A stretch of DNA of 64,000 nucleotides, taken from the NCBI GenBank assembly GCA_050248955.1, contig JBFWRK010000004.1:124001-188000 (forward strand), given 5' to 3'. How positions within the stretch are numbered: position 1 is the first letter of the stretch; every line of letters begins with the position of its first letter. The DNA comes from JBFWRK01 sp050248955 (GTDB lineage: Bacteria > Actinomycetota > Acidimicrobiia > Acidimicrobiales > Ilumatobacteraceae). The notes under the pieces are model-generated. The model saw only the letters and a list, made by a program, of their open reading frames with translations. It had not been told where the DNA came from and made no database searches. A program made the translations under genes and the position numbers. Below are positions 53,488-62,405 of the stretch, in pieces.

Positions 53488-53892
53488 TCAGGCCGGACGG
53501 AACACCGGGGCGGCCCACTCGTCCGTCAGGTCCCGGAACGCGACCTCCACCGGCATGCCGACCGACAGCGACGCGGGACCGGCATCGACGATGTTGGTCA
53601 TCAGACGGGGTCCCTCCTCGAGGTCGACTACCGCCGGCACGTACGGGCCCCACTCGCTGAACGGCGGCAGGTCGTTGCGGAAGACGACTGAGTAGGTGTA
53701 GAGCGTGCCGCGCCCGCTCGCCTCGAGCCACTCGACGTCCTCGCTCCAACACGTGGGGCAGAACGGGCGCGGGTAGTGGTGCACCTCGCCGCACGCGTTG
53801 CAGCGCTTGATCAGGAGGCGGCCCTGCTTCGCCGCCTCCCAGTACGGACGGGTCTCGTCCTCGACCGTGGGGACCTCGCGTCCGTGTGCCAT
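53488..53892 (-). CDS. DUF35/OB-fold zinc-ribbon protein
   Basis: A 134-residue protein with an N-terminal helix, a zinc ribbon (Cys31, Cys34, Cys45, Cys48 in CNACG and CPTCW) and an OB fold (about 55-130). It belongs to the acyl-CoA-binding DUF35 partners of thiolase-fold enzymes. It overlaps the ligase stop by one base and ends the operon that begins with the acyl-CoA dehydrogenase pair at 57724. No Ltp lies next to it, so it may pair with the Ltp at 49991. The sequence is complete. Confidence 0.9.
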   Translation of the reverse strand: MAHGREVPTVEDETRPYWEAAKQGRLLIKRCNACGEVHHYPRPFCPTCWSEDVEWLEASGRGTLYTYSVVFRNDLPPFSEWGPYVPAVVDLEEGPRLMTNIVDAGPASLSVGMPVEVAFRDLTDEWAAPVFRPA

Positions 53893-55461
53893 CAGGTCTC
53901 GCCTCTCGTCTCGTTGCTGCTGTCATGGTCCGCGCCGCGGCCGTGCCGTTCGTCGGCCGTCTGCGCGGCCTGCCGGCCGAGCTCGATCTTGTCGGTCTTC
54001 ATCATCGCAGTCAGCGGCAGCGCATCGAGCAGCACCAGGCGATCGGGCGCCTTGTAGTCCGCCAGCCGTTCGCGCACCCATGTTCGCAGCTCACCGAGGG
54101 TCGGCGGGGCGGCCGGATCGGCCGGCACCACGAACGCCACACCGATCTCACCGATCACCGGCGCAGGTAAGCCGACGACCGCGGCGCGCTCCACGGCCGG
54201 GTGCTCGGCGAGCACGTTCTCCACCTCGAGCGGGTGCACGTTGTAACCGCCACGGATGTACATGTCGGTGGCGCGCCGCGAGCACGAGGTTGCCGGCGGC
54301 GTCGAGGCGGCCGAGGTCGGAGCTGGTGAGCCAGCCGTCGCCGTCGAGCACCGACGCGGTCAGCTCGGGGTCGGCCCAGTAGCCGCGCATGACGCACGCA
54401 CCCCGAACCCGGACCCGACCGACGTCTCCCCTCGCGACGCTCGCACCCTGCCGGTCGACGAGGTCGACCTCCATGCCGGCCTGGGGACGGCCGACGGTGC
54501 GGTACTGCACGTCCGGATCGTCGTCGGGCTCGGTGCCCGTGATGCTCGGGGACTCGGTCATCGCGTACCTGACGACGAGCGGGCAGCCGATCGTCGATTC
54601 GACCCGCTCGATGAGCTCCGGCGCCGCCGGCGCCGTCGCCACCAGACCGAGGCGGACGCGCGACATATCGGCAACTGCGACCCCCGGCTCTTCGAGGAGC
54701 TTGGCCCACTGCGCCGGCACGCCGCCGGCGAGCGTGATCCGCTCGTCGACGAGGAGCCGCAGCATGTCGGAAGCCCGCCATGGCGTGGGGGCGATGACGA
54801 TCGTCGTCCCCCAGGCGAGCTGGTCCCAGATCTTCGCCATGTAGCCGGCATGCGGGAACGGCGTGCCGACGAGCTTGACGTCGTACGGGTTGCTCATCAC
54901 TCCCGCGCTGGCGACCGCCGCACGCAGGTTGCGGTGGTCGAACCACGCACCCTTCGGCGCGCCCGTGGTACCACTCGTCCAGATGATCACCGCCGCGTCG
55001 GACGGCTCGCGCCGCGGTCGCCGCGCGCCGAGCCCCTGACCGCCGAACGACGACGGGAGCTCGCTGCGATCGACGACGGTGGCGTCGGGAGGCACGACGG
55101 CGAAGGCGTCACGGTCGAGGATCGCGGCCGACGGCTGGGCCCGATCGAGGATCGCACGGATCTCACGCTCGCCGAGCCGAGTGTTGAGCCCGGTCGCAAC
55201 ACCGCCGGCAATGGTGATCGCCCCGTACGCCACGGCGTAGTCGATCGACGTCGGCAGCATGATCACGACGACGTCACCCGGGCGCACACCTCGATCGACG
55301 AGTGTCCCGGCCAGCGCGTCGGCGCGCCGATGCCAGTCGGCGAAGCTCAGCCGCTCGCCGCCGGCCACGCCCTCGACGAACGCAGCGCGCTCCCCGTGCT
55401 GCTCGGCCGCCGCCCGGAGCACATCGGCCAGCGTGGAGAACACGCCGACGAGCGGGGTCAC
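53892..55461 (-). pseudogene. AMP-forming acyl-CoA ligase with a frameshift near 54270
   Basis: The reading from GTG 55461 gives a ligase with WTSGTTGAPKGAWFDHRN (ATP loop), the adenylation motif YAMTESPS and TSSDLGRLDAAGNLVLAAR. It then loses frame at about 54270. The next frame continues exactly where it should, with DMYIRGGYNVHPLEVENVL, and ends with LTAMMKTDKIELGR containing the terminal Lys, at 53892. A single missing base explains the break. All other parts are intact. It could be a sequencing error or a recent loss, which would leave the operon without its ligase. It sits between the small dehydrogenase subunit (GTGA overlap) and the DUF35 gene. Confidence 0.85.
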
Positions 55462-56489
55462 TGCTCGACAGCCGCCTGCAGCACGTCGGCGAGGTGCTTG
55501 CGCTTGCCGCCGAGCATGCGATCGAGGATCCGTGCCCGCTTGACGTAGAGGTTCGAGTCGTGCTCGTACGTGTAACCCATGCCGCCATGCACCTGCACGC
55601 CGGCAGAGGCGTTGGCGATCGCGGCGTCGGTGGCGACGACGCGTGCGCTGGCGACCTGGAAGCTCCGGTCGTCACGAAGCTCATCGACGCTCAGCGCAGC
55701 GAACACGAGCTGCGCCGCCGCAGCCTCGGCGCGCAACACCATGTCGGCGCAGGCGTGCTTGATCGCCTGGTTGACGCCGATCGGTCTGCCGAACTGCACG
55801 CGCTGCTTCGCATACTCCGCCGCGAGGTCCCGAGTGGCCTCGGCCACGCCGGTGAGCATCGCCGAGACGAGCAACGTGCCGCGCCGCCACAGCTCCGCGG
55901 CATCGTCGCCGGACGAGCGAACGACCACCGGTGCGCGATCCATCGTCAGGCGCGCGAGGCGGGAACCCTCGTCGATCGACGCGACGGGCTCGATGTCGCC
56001 GGCTGCTCCGGCTTCGACCAGGGCGGCATCCGTGTCCGTGAGGACGAGGTAGTGGCTCGCACCCGGACCGTCGATCACGTGGAACGAGCCCGAGATCGTG
56101 TCGCCGATCGTCGGTTCGCCGTTGCGCGGCGTAGCGAGCGCGACGGGTGCCGCCCCGCTCGCGATCGTCGTCGCCAGCCCGGCCTGACCGCTGATCGCCA
56201 CCAGCCGTGCGCCGAGCGCCGTCGCGATGAACGGTCCGGGCGCGAGGCGCCGCCCGAGCTCGCGGAACACGAGCACCTCCTCGACCATGCCGTAGCCGAC
56301 ACCGCCGAGCTCTTCGCTCAGGCCGAGCGCGAACCAACCGAGCTCGCCGCACTCCGTCCACGTCGCCGCATCGAACGACGCCCGCTCCCCGGCGCGTTCG
56401 CGCAGGCGGCTGGTCGGGAAGCGATCGGCCAGGAAGCCGCCGACGACATCGATGATCTCGCTCTGCTCGGGCGATGGCAGCAGATCCAT
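55458..56489 (-). CDS. acyl-CoA dehydrogenase, small (beta-type) subunit
   Basis: A 343-residue partner-type acyl-CoA dehydrogenase. It starts MDLLPSPEQSEIIDVVG and has RVQFGRPIGVNQAIKHACAD and VHGGMGYTYEHD in the C-terminal helices. It is clearly paralogous to the protein at 13232 in length and motifs. It follows the large subunit after 62 bases and precedes the frameshifted ligase with a 4-base overlap. It should form a heterotetramer with the protein at 56552, acting on a bulky acyl-CoA. Confidence 0.9.
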   Translation of the reverse strand: MDLLPSPEQSEIIDVVGGFLADRFPTSRLRERAGERASFDAATWTECGELGWFALGLSEELGGVGYGMVEEVLVFRELGRRLAPGPFIATALGARLVAISGQAGLATTIASGAAPVALATPRNGEPTIGDTISGSFHVIDGPGASHYLVLTDTDAALVEAGAAGDIEPVASIDEGSRLARLTMDRAPVVVRSSGDDAAELWRRGTLLVSAMLTGVAEATRDLAAEYAKQRVQFGRPIGVNQAIKHACADMVLRAEAAAAQLVFAALSVDELRDDRSFQVASARVVATDAAIANASAGVQVHGGMGYTYEHDSNLYVKRARILDRMLGGKRKHLADVLQAAVEQ

Positions 56490-56551
56490 GGCTGTCTCCA
56501 GTTCTTCGAGTCGGGGCTCAGCGGGGCAGACGGGTCATCGGGCCGGACGGG

Positions 56552-57724
56552 TCATCGAGGCAGACCGAGCACGCGATCGCCGATGATGTTGCGCTGGATC
56601 TCGGATGTGCCGCCGCCGATCGACGCCGCGTGCGAGAACAGGTAGCTCCCCGACCACCCGCCGGGTGACCAACGAGAGATGAACTCGACACCGTCGTCAC
56701 CGAGGATGTCGAACGCGAGCCGGTACACCTTCTGCGCGAGGTCGGAGTAGTACAGCTTGATGATCGAGCCTTCGGGGCCCGGGCTGCCGTGTCGCATGCT
56801 GCGCGAGATGCCGGCGTAGGTCATCGCCCGCATCGCCGCGACCTCGGCCCGCACCTCGGCGAGCCGGCGGGCGATCTCCTCGTCGGCGATCCACGGGCGG
56901 CGACCATCGGCGCCGGTGCGGTGCTTCGCGAGGTCGATCAGGTTCTCGACCACGCCTGCGAGCCGCACCTGGTTGACGGTGAAGGCCGTGCCGCGCTCGA
57001 ACGACAGGGTCGACATCGCGACGCTCCAGCCCTCGTTGACCTGGCCCACCACATTCGCGAGCGGGACCCGGACCTCGTCGTAGAAGACCTCGCAGAACTC
57101 TTCTTCCCCATCCATGGTGCGGATCGGCCGGATGTCGATGCCGGGCGACGACATGTCGCAGATCACCCACGTGATGCCCTTGTGCTTGGGCGCCTCGCGG
57201 TCGGTGCGCACGAGCAGCTCCTGCCAATCGGCGACGTCGGCGTAGCTGGTCCAGATCTTCTGCCCGGTGATCACGAGCTGGTCGCCGTCGACGACGGCCT
57301 TGGTCTGCAGCGAGGCGAGGTCGGAACCGGCCTCCGGTTCGGAGAAGCCCTGGCACCAGACGACCTCACCGCCCAGGATCTTCGGCAGGTGGTACGCCTT
57401 CTGCTCGTCAGCGGCGCGTTCGATCAGGGTCGGCCCGGCGTGGCTCAGCCCGACGAAGCAGGCGTCGATGCCCGGGAGGCCCTGGCGCCCGTACTCCTCG
57501 AACCAGATGAGCGCCTGGATCAACGGCAGGCCGCACCCACCGAACTCCTTCGGCCACGAGATCCCGGCCCACCCGCTCTCGTACTGGGTGCGCTGCCAGG
57601 CCGTGTCGAACTCGCGGATGCCGGCACGGTCATGAGGCCGCTGCTCGCGAGGCCGGTGCTCCTCGAGCCACGTCCGGACCTCGTCGCGAAACGCGCGCTC
57701 TTCAGCGGTGAAGGTGAGATCCAT
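56552..57724 (-). CDS. acyl-CoA dehydrogenase, large (alpha-type) subunit
   Basis: A 390-residue acyl-CoA dehydrogenase. WCQGFSEPEAGSDLAS, GQKIWTSYADVADW and GGGTSEIQRNIIGDRVLGLP match the large subunit at 14256 almost motif for motif. It is the first gene of the operon large subunit - small subunit - ligase - DUF35, and has an operator 25 bases upstream. Duplicate pairs suggest successive rounds of beta-oxidation on one substrate, or two parallel substrates. Confidence 0.94.
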   Translation of the reverse strand: MDLTFTAEERAFRDEVRTWLEEHRPREQRPHDRAGIREFDTAWQRTQYESGWAGISWPKEFGGCGLPLIQALIWFEEYGRQGLPGIDACFVGLSHAGPTLIERAADEQKAYHLPKILGGEVVWCQGFSEPEAGSDLASLQTKAVVDGDQLVITGQKIWTSYADVADWQELLVRTDREAPKHKGITWVICDMSSPGIDIRPIRTMDGEEEFCEVFYDEVRVPLANVVGQVNEGWSVAMSTLSFERGTAFTVNQVRLAGVVENLIDLAKHRTGADGRRPWIADEEIARRLAEVRAEVAAMRAMTYAGISRSMRHGSPGPEGSIIKLYYSDLAQKVYRLAFDILGDDGVEFISRWSPGGWSGSYLFSHAASIGGGTSEIQRNIIGDRVLGLPR

Positions 57725-57749
57725 GCGGCGTGCTCCTCGGCGTCGGATC

Positions 57750-57763
57750 TGACATCGGTGTCA
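57750..57763. promoter_or_regulatory. operator, TGAC-N6-GTCA family
   Basis: TGACATCGGTGTCA, extended ATCTGAC...GTCAGAT, is one of the most symmetric sites. It is 25 bases upstream of the large acyl-CoA dehydrogenase start (57724, minus strand) and 57 bases before the end of the small gene at 57820. Confidence 0.8.
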
Positions 57764-57819
57764 GATGGTACTCATCTGCCGCGTTCGGCGCGCCAGCGGA
57801 GCGGCGGTTCAACGGCGGT

Positions 57820-58152
57820 TCAGCCGCGCCGGCCGAAGAAGCCTGACTGGCGCAACTCGTCGAGCGAGGGCTTGCGGTTCCGCTCCTGCGCCTGCTGGAG
57901 CACGCCGAGGCGGTGTTCGGCATCGGCGATCTGGTCGGGCTCAGCGCCCGACTCGCGCAGCCTGTCCACGTGGCGTTGCTGCTTGATGACCTCCTCGGCG
58001 AGGCGGGCGCCAGCCTCCCCGAAGGTCAGCAGGTCGTAGTCGTCGTCATCGGGACGCGCGACGACGACGTCGTCCGCCGCCTCCGCGGGCGCTGTCGGGT
58101 GAGCGCCGCGCGAACTGTTGACATGATCGTCAGATTCATGGTGTGCTGGCAT
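57820..58152 (-). CDS. small acidic, coiled-coil-like protein
   Basis: A 110-residue protein. The N-terminal 40 residues are acidic and unstructured, followed by DYDLLTFGEAGARLAEEV and a helix-rich segment (KQQRHVDRLRESGAEPDQIADAEHRLGVLQQAQERN) that looks like a coiled coil. The tail is LDELRQSGFFGRRG. Similar small proteins are known next to acyl-CoA genes in actinobacteria and have sometimes been named acyl-CoA synthase without proof. ATG 58152 is the only in-frame start. An operator at 58119 lies inside its first codons. The function is unknown. Confidence 0.65.
   Translation of the reverse strand: MPAHHESDDHVNSSRGAHPTAPAEAADDVVVARPDDDDYDLLTFGEAGARLAEEVIKQQRHVDRLRESGAEPDQIADAEHRLGVLQQAQERNRKPSLDELRQSGFFGRRG
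58119..58132. promoter_or_regulatory. operator, TGAC-N6-GTCA family
   Basis: TGACATGATCGTCA, extended TTGAC...GTCAGA, is an exact match. It lies 83 bases upstream of the amidohydrolase GTG at 58216 (plus) and inside codons 8-12 of the small minus-strand gene. It may act on the plus promoter, or as a roadblock in the small gene. Confidence 0.65.
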
Positions 58153-58215
58153 GGTCGCTTCCCATCCATCGCATTGAAGCACGCTCGGTGCGAGCGCGCG
58201 AAAGGACGTGTCCCG

Positions 58216-59382
58216 GTGCCCCTCCAGGACCACATGCACATCGTCTCCGTCGATGATCACCTGATCGAGCATCCTCGGGTGTGGCTCGATCGCCTCCCGA
58301 AGCAGTACCACGACGCCTGCCCACAGATCGTCGAGGCCGGCGGACACCAGATGTGGCAGTACGAGGGCCGCATGTACCCGCAGATCGGCCTCAACGCAGT
58401 CGCCGGCAAGGAGCCCAAGGACTACGGGATGGAGCCGGTCCGCTACGACGACATGATCCCGGGCTGCTACGACCCGAAGGCGCGCGTGCAGGACATGGTC
58501 GTCGACGGGGTGCAGGCGGCCTGCTGCTACCCCTCGTTCCCCGGCTTCGCCGGCGGCACGTTCGCGCGTGCCGAGGACAAAGAGCTCGCCCGGCTCTGCG
58601 TGCAGGCGTGGAACGACTTCAACCTCGAGGAGTGGCACGGGTACGCGCCAGACCGCTTCATCCCGCTCGGTCTCGTACCGTACTGGGATGCCGACGCCAC
58701 CGCGGCCGAGGTCCGGCGCATCGCCGCCGCCGGCGCGAAGGGCATCTCGTTCCCCGAGTCGACGGTGCCGCTCGGCCTGCCCTCCTTCCACTCCGACTAC
58801 TGGGAGCCGGTGTGGGACGCGTGCGAGGAGACCGACCTGCCGGTGTCGCTGCACTTCGGCTCGTCGGGTTTCGTGCCGTCGTTCGGGCTCGCCGGCGCCG
58901 ACCTGTCGAAGGGTGCACCCGCGAGTGACGCCCCCTTCGCCGTCGCCATCGCGCTGTTCGCCACCAACCTGATGTGGACCACCGTCGACCTCATGTTCTC
59001 CGGCGCCCTCCAGCGTCACCCCAAGCTGAAGTTCGTCCTCGCCGAGGGCGGCATCGGCTGGATCCCCTACATCAAGGAGCGCACCGACTACACGTGGGAG
59101 CGCCACCGCTGGTACCAGAAGGTGGACTTCGACACCCGGCCGTCGGAGCTGTTCGACAAGCACTTCTGGGGCTGCTTCATCGACGACCAGTTCGGTGTCG
59201 CGTCGCGCGAGTTCATCGGCATCGACCGCATCACGATCGAGATCGACTACCCGCACTCCGACTCGATGTGGCCGAACAGCCGGAAGCACGCGACGGACGT
59301 GTTCCGGGACGTCCCGGATGACGAGGTGCACAAGATGGTCGAGCTCAACGCCCGCGAGCTCTACCGCTTCCCGCGCGCCTGA
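58216..59382 (+). CDS. amidohydrolase family 2 protein
   Basis: A 388-residue TIM-barrel hydrolase or decarboxylase. It starts SVDDHLIEHPRVWLDRLP and has IPGCYDPKARVQDMVVDGV, SLHFGSSGFVPSFG and EIDYPHSDSMWP as barrel landmarks. It is paralogous to those at 15439 and 52108. GTG 58216 is preferred because AAAGGA lies upstream and longer frames cross the divergent promoter. It is followed by the SDR remnant and unrelated DNA at 59383-59873. Confidence 0.87.
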   Translation: MPLQDHMHIVSVDDHLIEHPRVWLDRLPKQYHDACPQIVEAGGHQMWQYEGRMYPQIGLNAVAGKEPKDYGMEPVRYDDMIPGCYDPKARVQDMVVDGVQAACCYPSFPGFAGGTFARAEDKELARLCVQAWNDFNLEEWHGYAPDRFIPLGLVPYWDADATAAEVRRIAAAGAKGISFPESTVPLGLPSFHSDYWEPVWDACEETDLPVSLHFGSSGFVPSFGLAGADLSKGAPASDAPFAVAIALFATNLMWTTVDLMFSGALQRHPKLKFVLAEGGIGWIPYIKERTDYTWERHRWYQKVDFDTRPSELFDKHFWGCFIDDQFGVASREFIGIDRITIEIDYPHSDSMWPNSRKHATDVFRDVPDDEVHKMVELNARELYRFPRA

Positions 59383-59639
59383 ACGGCCGCAGACCGACGG
59401 GACCATCCGGTGATGACGCCCCCCGCTCCGGCGGGGCGCTCCCGCGTGCCGGGGCGTAAGACGTTCCGGAGTTCCGCCGCGATTGCCTGAGATCCCAGCG
59501 CCGAGGTGAATCGGCGCAGCACGGCGGGGAAACCCTGAACGCAACCGATCCGCCGATCTGAGCGGAGCAAGCCAGGCACATGCCGGTTTGCCGGAACGTC
59601 ACCGGGCAGGCTTCGACCGGTGCTCTCCGCAACGGGCAC
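59383..59639. other. non-coding or foreign-looking segment
   Basis: This 257-base stretch lies between the amidohydrolase stop and the SDR remnant. It shows no gene on either strand. It looks less GC-skewed at third positions than its neighbours, and contains several long odd frames. It begins just where the SDR remnant loses homology, which suggests that it is the end of an insertion or a deletion scar. No transposase, terminal repeat or target duplication is evident. Confidence 0.5.
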
Positions 59640-59873
59640 CATGCGGGCGCCGAGAGGTCGCCGGTGACGGGATCGGAAAGGCCGGCGTTCGAGCAGAACA
59701 CGTCGACGCGTCCGTACGCGCGCCGCGTCGTGGCGACGAGCGCTTCGATCGCCGCTGGGTCGGCCACGTCGCACGTCACCGCCAGCCCGCCGCCGCGCGA
59801 GCTCGTCGACGAGCGCGCGGCCGATCCCGCTCGCTCCGCCGGTCACCGCGCACACCGCCCCTTCGATCTGCAC
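59640..59873 (-). pseudogene. N-terminal remnant of an SDR
   Basis: The minus strand from GTG 59873 reads QIEGAVCAVTGGASGIGRAL, the SDR cofactor motif. It breaks after about 30 residues, and continues in another frame with AVTCDVADPAAIEALVATTR and VDVFCSNAGLSDPVTGDLSA. About 20 residues around strand 2 are missing. Homology stops near 59650, before the catalytic Ser and YxxxK. It is therefore non-functional. The 3' side joins unrelated DNA at 59383-59639. Confidence 0.8.
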
Positions 59874-59947
59874 CGCCAGGAGCGTACGCGCCCCTCCCGA
59901 CAGCGAGCTGGCCCGGTGTCGCAGCCGGGTCGGACAGGCGGTCAACT

Positions 59948-59961
59948 TGACGAATGTGTCA
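59948..59961. promoter_or_regulatory. operator, TGAC-N6-GTCA family
   Basis: TGACGAATGTGTCA, extended TTGAC...GTCAAA, is an exact match. It lies 33 bases upstream of the kinase-like gene start at 59995 (plus). Confidence 0.7.
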
Positions 59962-59994
59962 AACTGGCGCGTCGAACGCATGAGGGGGCCACCG

Positions 59995-61362
59995 ATGGAC
60001 GACCGCAGCGCGGTGACGCAGCGCATCACGGAGTGGATCGAACGGCACGTCGGCGGCACGGTCACGTCGCTCGTGCAGCAGCCGAGGTGGCGACCGACCT
60101 GGTTCGTCGACGTCGAACGTGACGGCGAGGCGTTGCCGCTCTGCGTCCGCGGTGAGCGCACCGACACCGTGCTCACGTTCCCGCTCGCGCACGAGATGCG
60201 GTTCCAGGAGGTGCTCCAGCACCACGGCGTGCCGGTTCCCGGAATCCACGGCTGGATCGACGAGATCCCTGCCATCGTCATGGATCGCGCGTCCGGCCGG
60301 CCCGACTTCACCGGTGTGGAGCCGACCGATCGGGACACGATCGTCGACGAGTACTTCGCCACCCTCGCTCGGATCCACCGCTTGCCGATCGAGCCCTTCG
60401 TCGCGGCTGGCATCGGACGTGCCGAGACACCCGAGCAGTCGGGCTGGTTCGGCATCGGCAAGATGATCGACACCTTGTTCCAGGCACAGAAGCTCGGACC
60501 CGATCCGTTCTGCGAATGGGCGATCGGCTGGATCGAGCGGCATCCACCGCGCAGCCACGGTCGCGAGGCGCCGATCGTGTGGGACTCCGGCCAGTTCCAC
60601 CATGACGGTCACCGCCTCGTGAGCCTGATCGACCTCGAGATCGGCCACATCGGCGATCCGATGATGGACCTCGCCGGGCTGCGCATGCGCGACAGCGTGA
60701 TCCCGTTCGGCGACTTCGAAGACGTCTACGCGCGCTACGAGGACCACGGCGGCTTCGAGCTCGACCGTGAGGCCATCGAGCTCCACCACATCGCGTTCAC
60801 GCTGTCGAACGAGCTGTCGTTCGGGCACACGCTGCGCGGCGTGGTGCCGGCTGCCGACTACGCCACGAACATGCAGTGGTGCAACGAGACGAACATCTAC
60901 GTCACCGAGGCGATCGCCGACTACACCGGCATCGACCTGCCCGACGCCGAGCTGCCGGAGCCGTCCCCCAGTCGCACGTCGGTCGCCTCGGCTCACCTGG
61001 CCCAGTCGCTGCGTGCCATCCACGTGGAGGACCCCATGGTCCGCTACCGCTTGCGCAGCGCGTTCCGCGTCGCCCAGCACCTCGCCCGGGCCGACGAGAT
61101 CGCTGCAGCGGTGACCGAACAGGACTTCGACGAGCTCCACCAGGTGATCGGCCACCGCCCGGACGGATGGCTCGAGGGTGAGCACGCGCTGGAGCAGTTC
61201 GTGCTCGCCGACCGTGACACCGGTCGTCACGACGAGGCGTTGCTGCCGTTCTTCCACCGCCGCAACTTGCGGGCGCAGATGCTGAACGGCCCGGAAGGCT
61301 CGGCGATGGCACGGCACAACCCGATCCAGCGATTCCCGCGGCGTTCGCGAGCGCTGCCGTGA
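59995..61362 (+). CDS. phosphotransferase-fold protein, degenerate catalytic loop
   Basis: A 455-residue protein with the APH-kinase fold, including an early FVDVERDGEALPLCVRGER lobe. The region where kinases have HGD-x4-N reads PIVWDSGQFHHDG, followed by LIDLEIGHIGDPMMDLAGL. An Asp and the metal Asp are present, but the usual His and Asn are not in their standard places, so kinase activity is uncertain. The C-terminal 150 residues form an extra domain not seen in the protein at 42802. ATG 59995 is chosen for the AGGGGG upstream; ATG 59980 is an alternative. It overlaps the alcohol dehydrogenase start (GTGA). Confidence 0.82.
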   Translation: MDDRSAVTQRITEWIERHVGGTVTSLVQQPRWRPTWFVDVERDGEALPLCVRGERTDTVLTFPLAHEMRFQEVLQHHGVPVPGIHGWIDEIPAIVMDRASGRPDFTGVEPTDRDTIVDEYFATLARIHRLPIEPFVAAGIGRAETPEQSGWFGIGKMIDTLFQAQKLGPDPFCEWAIGWIERHPPRSHGREAPIVWDSGQFHHDGHRLVSLIDLEIGHIGDPMMDLAGLRMRDSVIPFGDFEDVYARYEDHGGFELDREAIELHHIAFTLSNELSFGHTLRGVVPAADYATNMQWCNETNIYVTEAIADYTGIDLPDAELPEPSPSRTSVASAHLAQSLRAIHVEDPMVRYRLRSAFRVAQHLARADEIAAAVTEQDFDELHQVIGHRPDGWLEGEHALEQFVLADRDTGRHDEALLPFFHRRNLRAQMLNGPEGSAMARHNPIQRFPRRSRALP

Positions 61363-62405
61363 GAGCGGCCGTCTATCACGGGCCCCGCGACATCCGCATC
61401 GAGGAGGTCGCAGAACCGGAACCGGCGCCCGGCGAGTTGCTCATCGAGGTGGCCCGCAACGGCATCTGCGGCAGCGATCTGCACACCTATGTCGGCGCGT
61501 CGAAGGGTGGCGCCACGATGCACGTGCCGGGCGTGGTGCTCGGACACGAGTTCGCCGGCACCGTGCGCGCGGTTGGCGAGGGCGTGGACGACGTCGCCGT
61601 GGGATCGGCCGTCGCGATCGCACCGATCGAGTGGTGCGGCAGCTGCTACGCGTGCAATCACGCCTGGCCGCAGATGTGCCGGAATCTCGCCTTGTACGGC
61701 GGCTACCGGCTGCCACTGCACGGCGGGCTCGCGCCGCTCGTCTGCGTGTCCCGGCGTTCGGCGTTCGCCGTGCCGGAGGGGTTGGGTGTGGTCGAGGCCG
61801 CCCTCGCCGAGCCACTCGCGGTGGCGGTGCACGCGGTTCGGCGGGCGCCGACGATGATCGGGGCCACGGTGATGATCCTCGGCGCCGGCCCGATCGGGCT
61901 CGGCGTGCTGCAGGCGGTGATCGCGGCCGGAGCGCGAACCACGATCGTGACCGAGCTCTCGACCGCCCGCAGGGCGGCCGCCGCGCGACTGGGGGCCACC
62001 GCGGTGATCGACCCGACGGCTGAGAACCCGCGCCCGGTGGTGCGCGACCTCACCGTCCACGGCGTCGACATCGTCTTCGAGACGACCGCCAACGACGCCG
62101 CGCTGAGCCAGGGCATCCAGGGCCTCCGGCCGCGCGGCACGCTCGTGAGCGTCGCCGGGTGGGGTGAGTTCGCCCGCGTGGACATGGGACTGTCGATGGC
62201 GAAGGAGATCGACATCCGGTTCACGATGACCTACGAACCAGACGTGGACTACCCGGCGACGCTGTCGATGCTGGCGAACGGTGCGTTCGACGCCGGTGTG
62301 CTGATCACCGACCACATCCCGCTGGAGCGCTTGGTCGAGGACGGCCTGGAGGAGCTCCTCCACCACGCCGACCGCCACGTGAAGATCCTCGTCGACCCGA
62401 GCTGA
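61359..62405 (+). CDS. zinc-binding alcohol dehydrogenase (MDR)
   Basis: A 348-residue medium-chain dehydrogenase. Catalytic-zinc ligands lie near GICGSDLH (Cys) and GHEFAGTV (His, Glu). The structural zinc loop CGSCYACNHAWPQMC has four Cys, and the nucleotide motif is ILGAGPIGLGVLQ. It oxidises a secondary or polyol alcohol, or reduces the ketone, and resembles the 2,3-butanediol/threonine dehydrogenase group. GTG 61359 overlaps the upstream stop. It is co-transcribed with the kinase-like gene under the operator at 59948. Confidence 0.93.
   Translation: MRAAVYHGPRDIRIEEVAEPEPAPGELLIEVARNGICGSDLHTYVGASKGGATMHVPGVVLGHEFAGTVRAVGEGVDDVAVGSAVAIAPIEWCGSCYACNHAWPQMCRNLALYGGYRLPLHGGLAPLVCVSRRSAFAVPEGLGVVEAALAEPLAVAVHAVRRAPTMIGATVMILGAGPIGLGVLQAVIAAGARTTIVTELSTARRAAAARLGATAVIDPTAENPRPVVRDLTVHGVDIVFETTANDAALSQGIQGLRPRGTLVSVAGWGEFARVDMGLSMAKEIDIRFTMTYEPDVDYPATLSMLANGAFDAGVLITDHIPLERLVEDGLEELLHHADRHVKILVDPS

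Noticed and set aside
57820..59544. 574-codon minus-strand frame covering the amidohydrolase
   Set aside because: Only its last 110 codons look like a protein; the rest is antisense to the conserved amidohydrolase at 58216.
59383..59640. Insertion sequence
   Set aside because: No transposase frame, terminal inverted repeats or target duplication could be seen; kept only as an unexplained segment.
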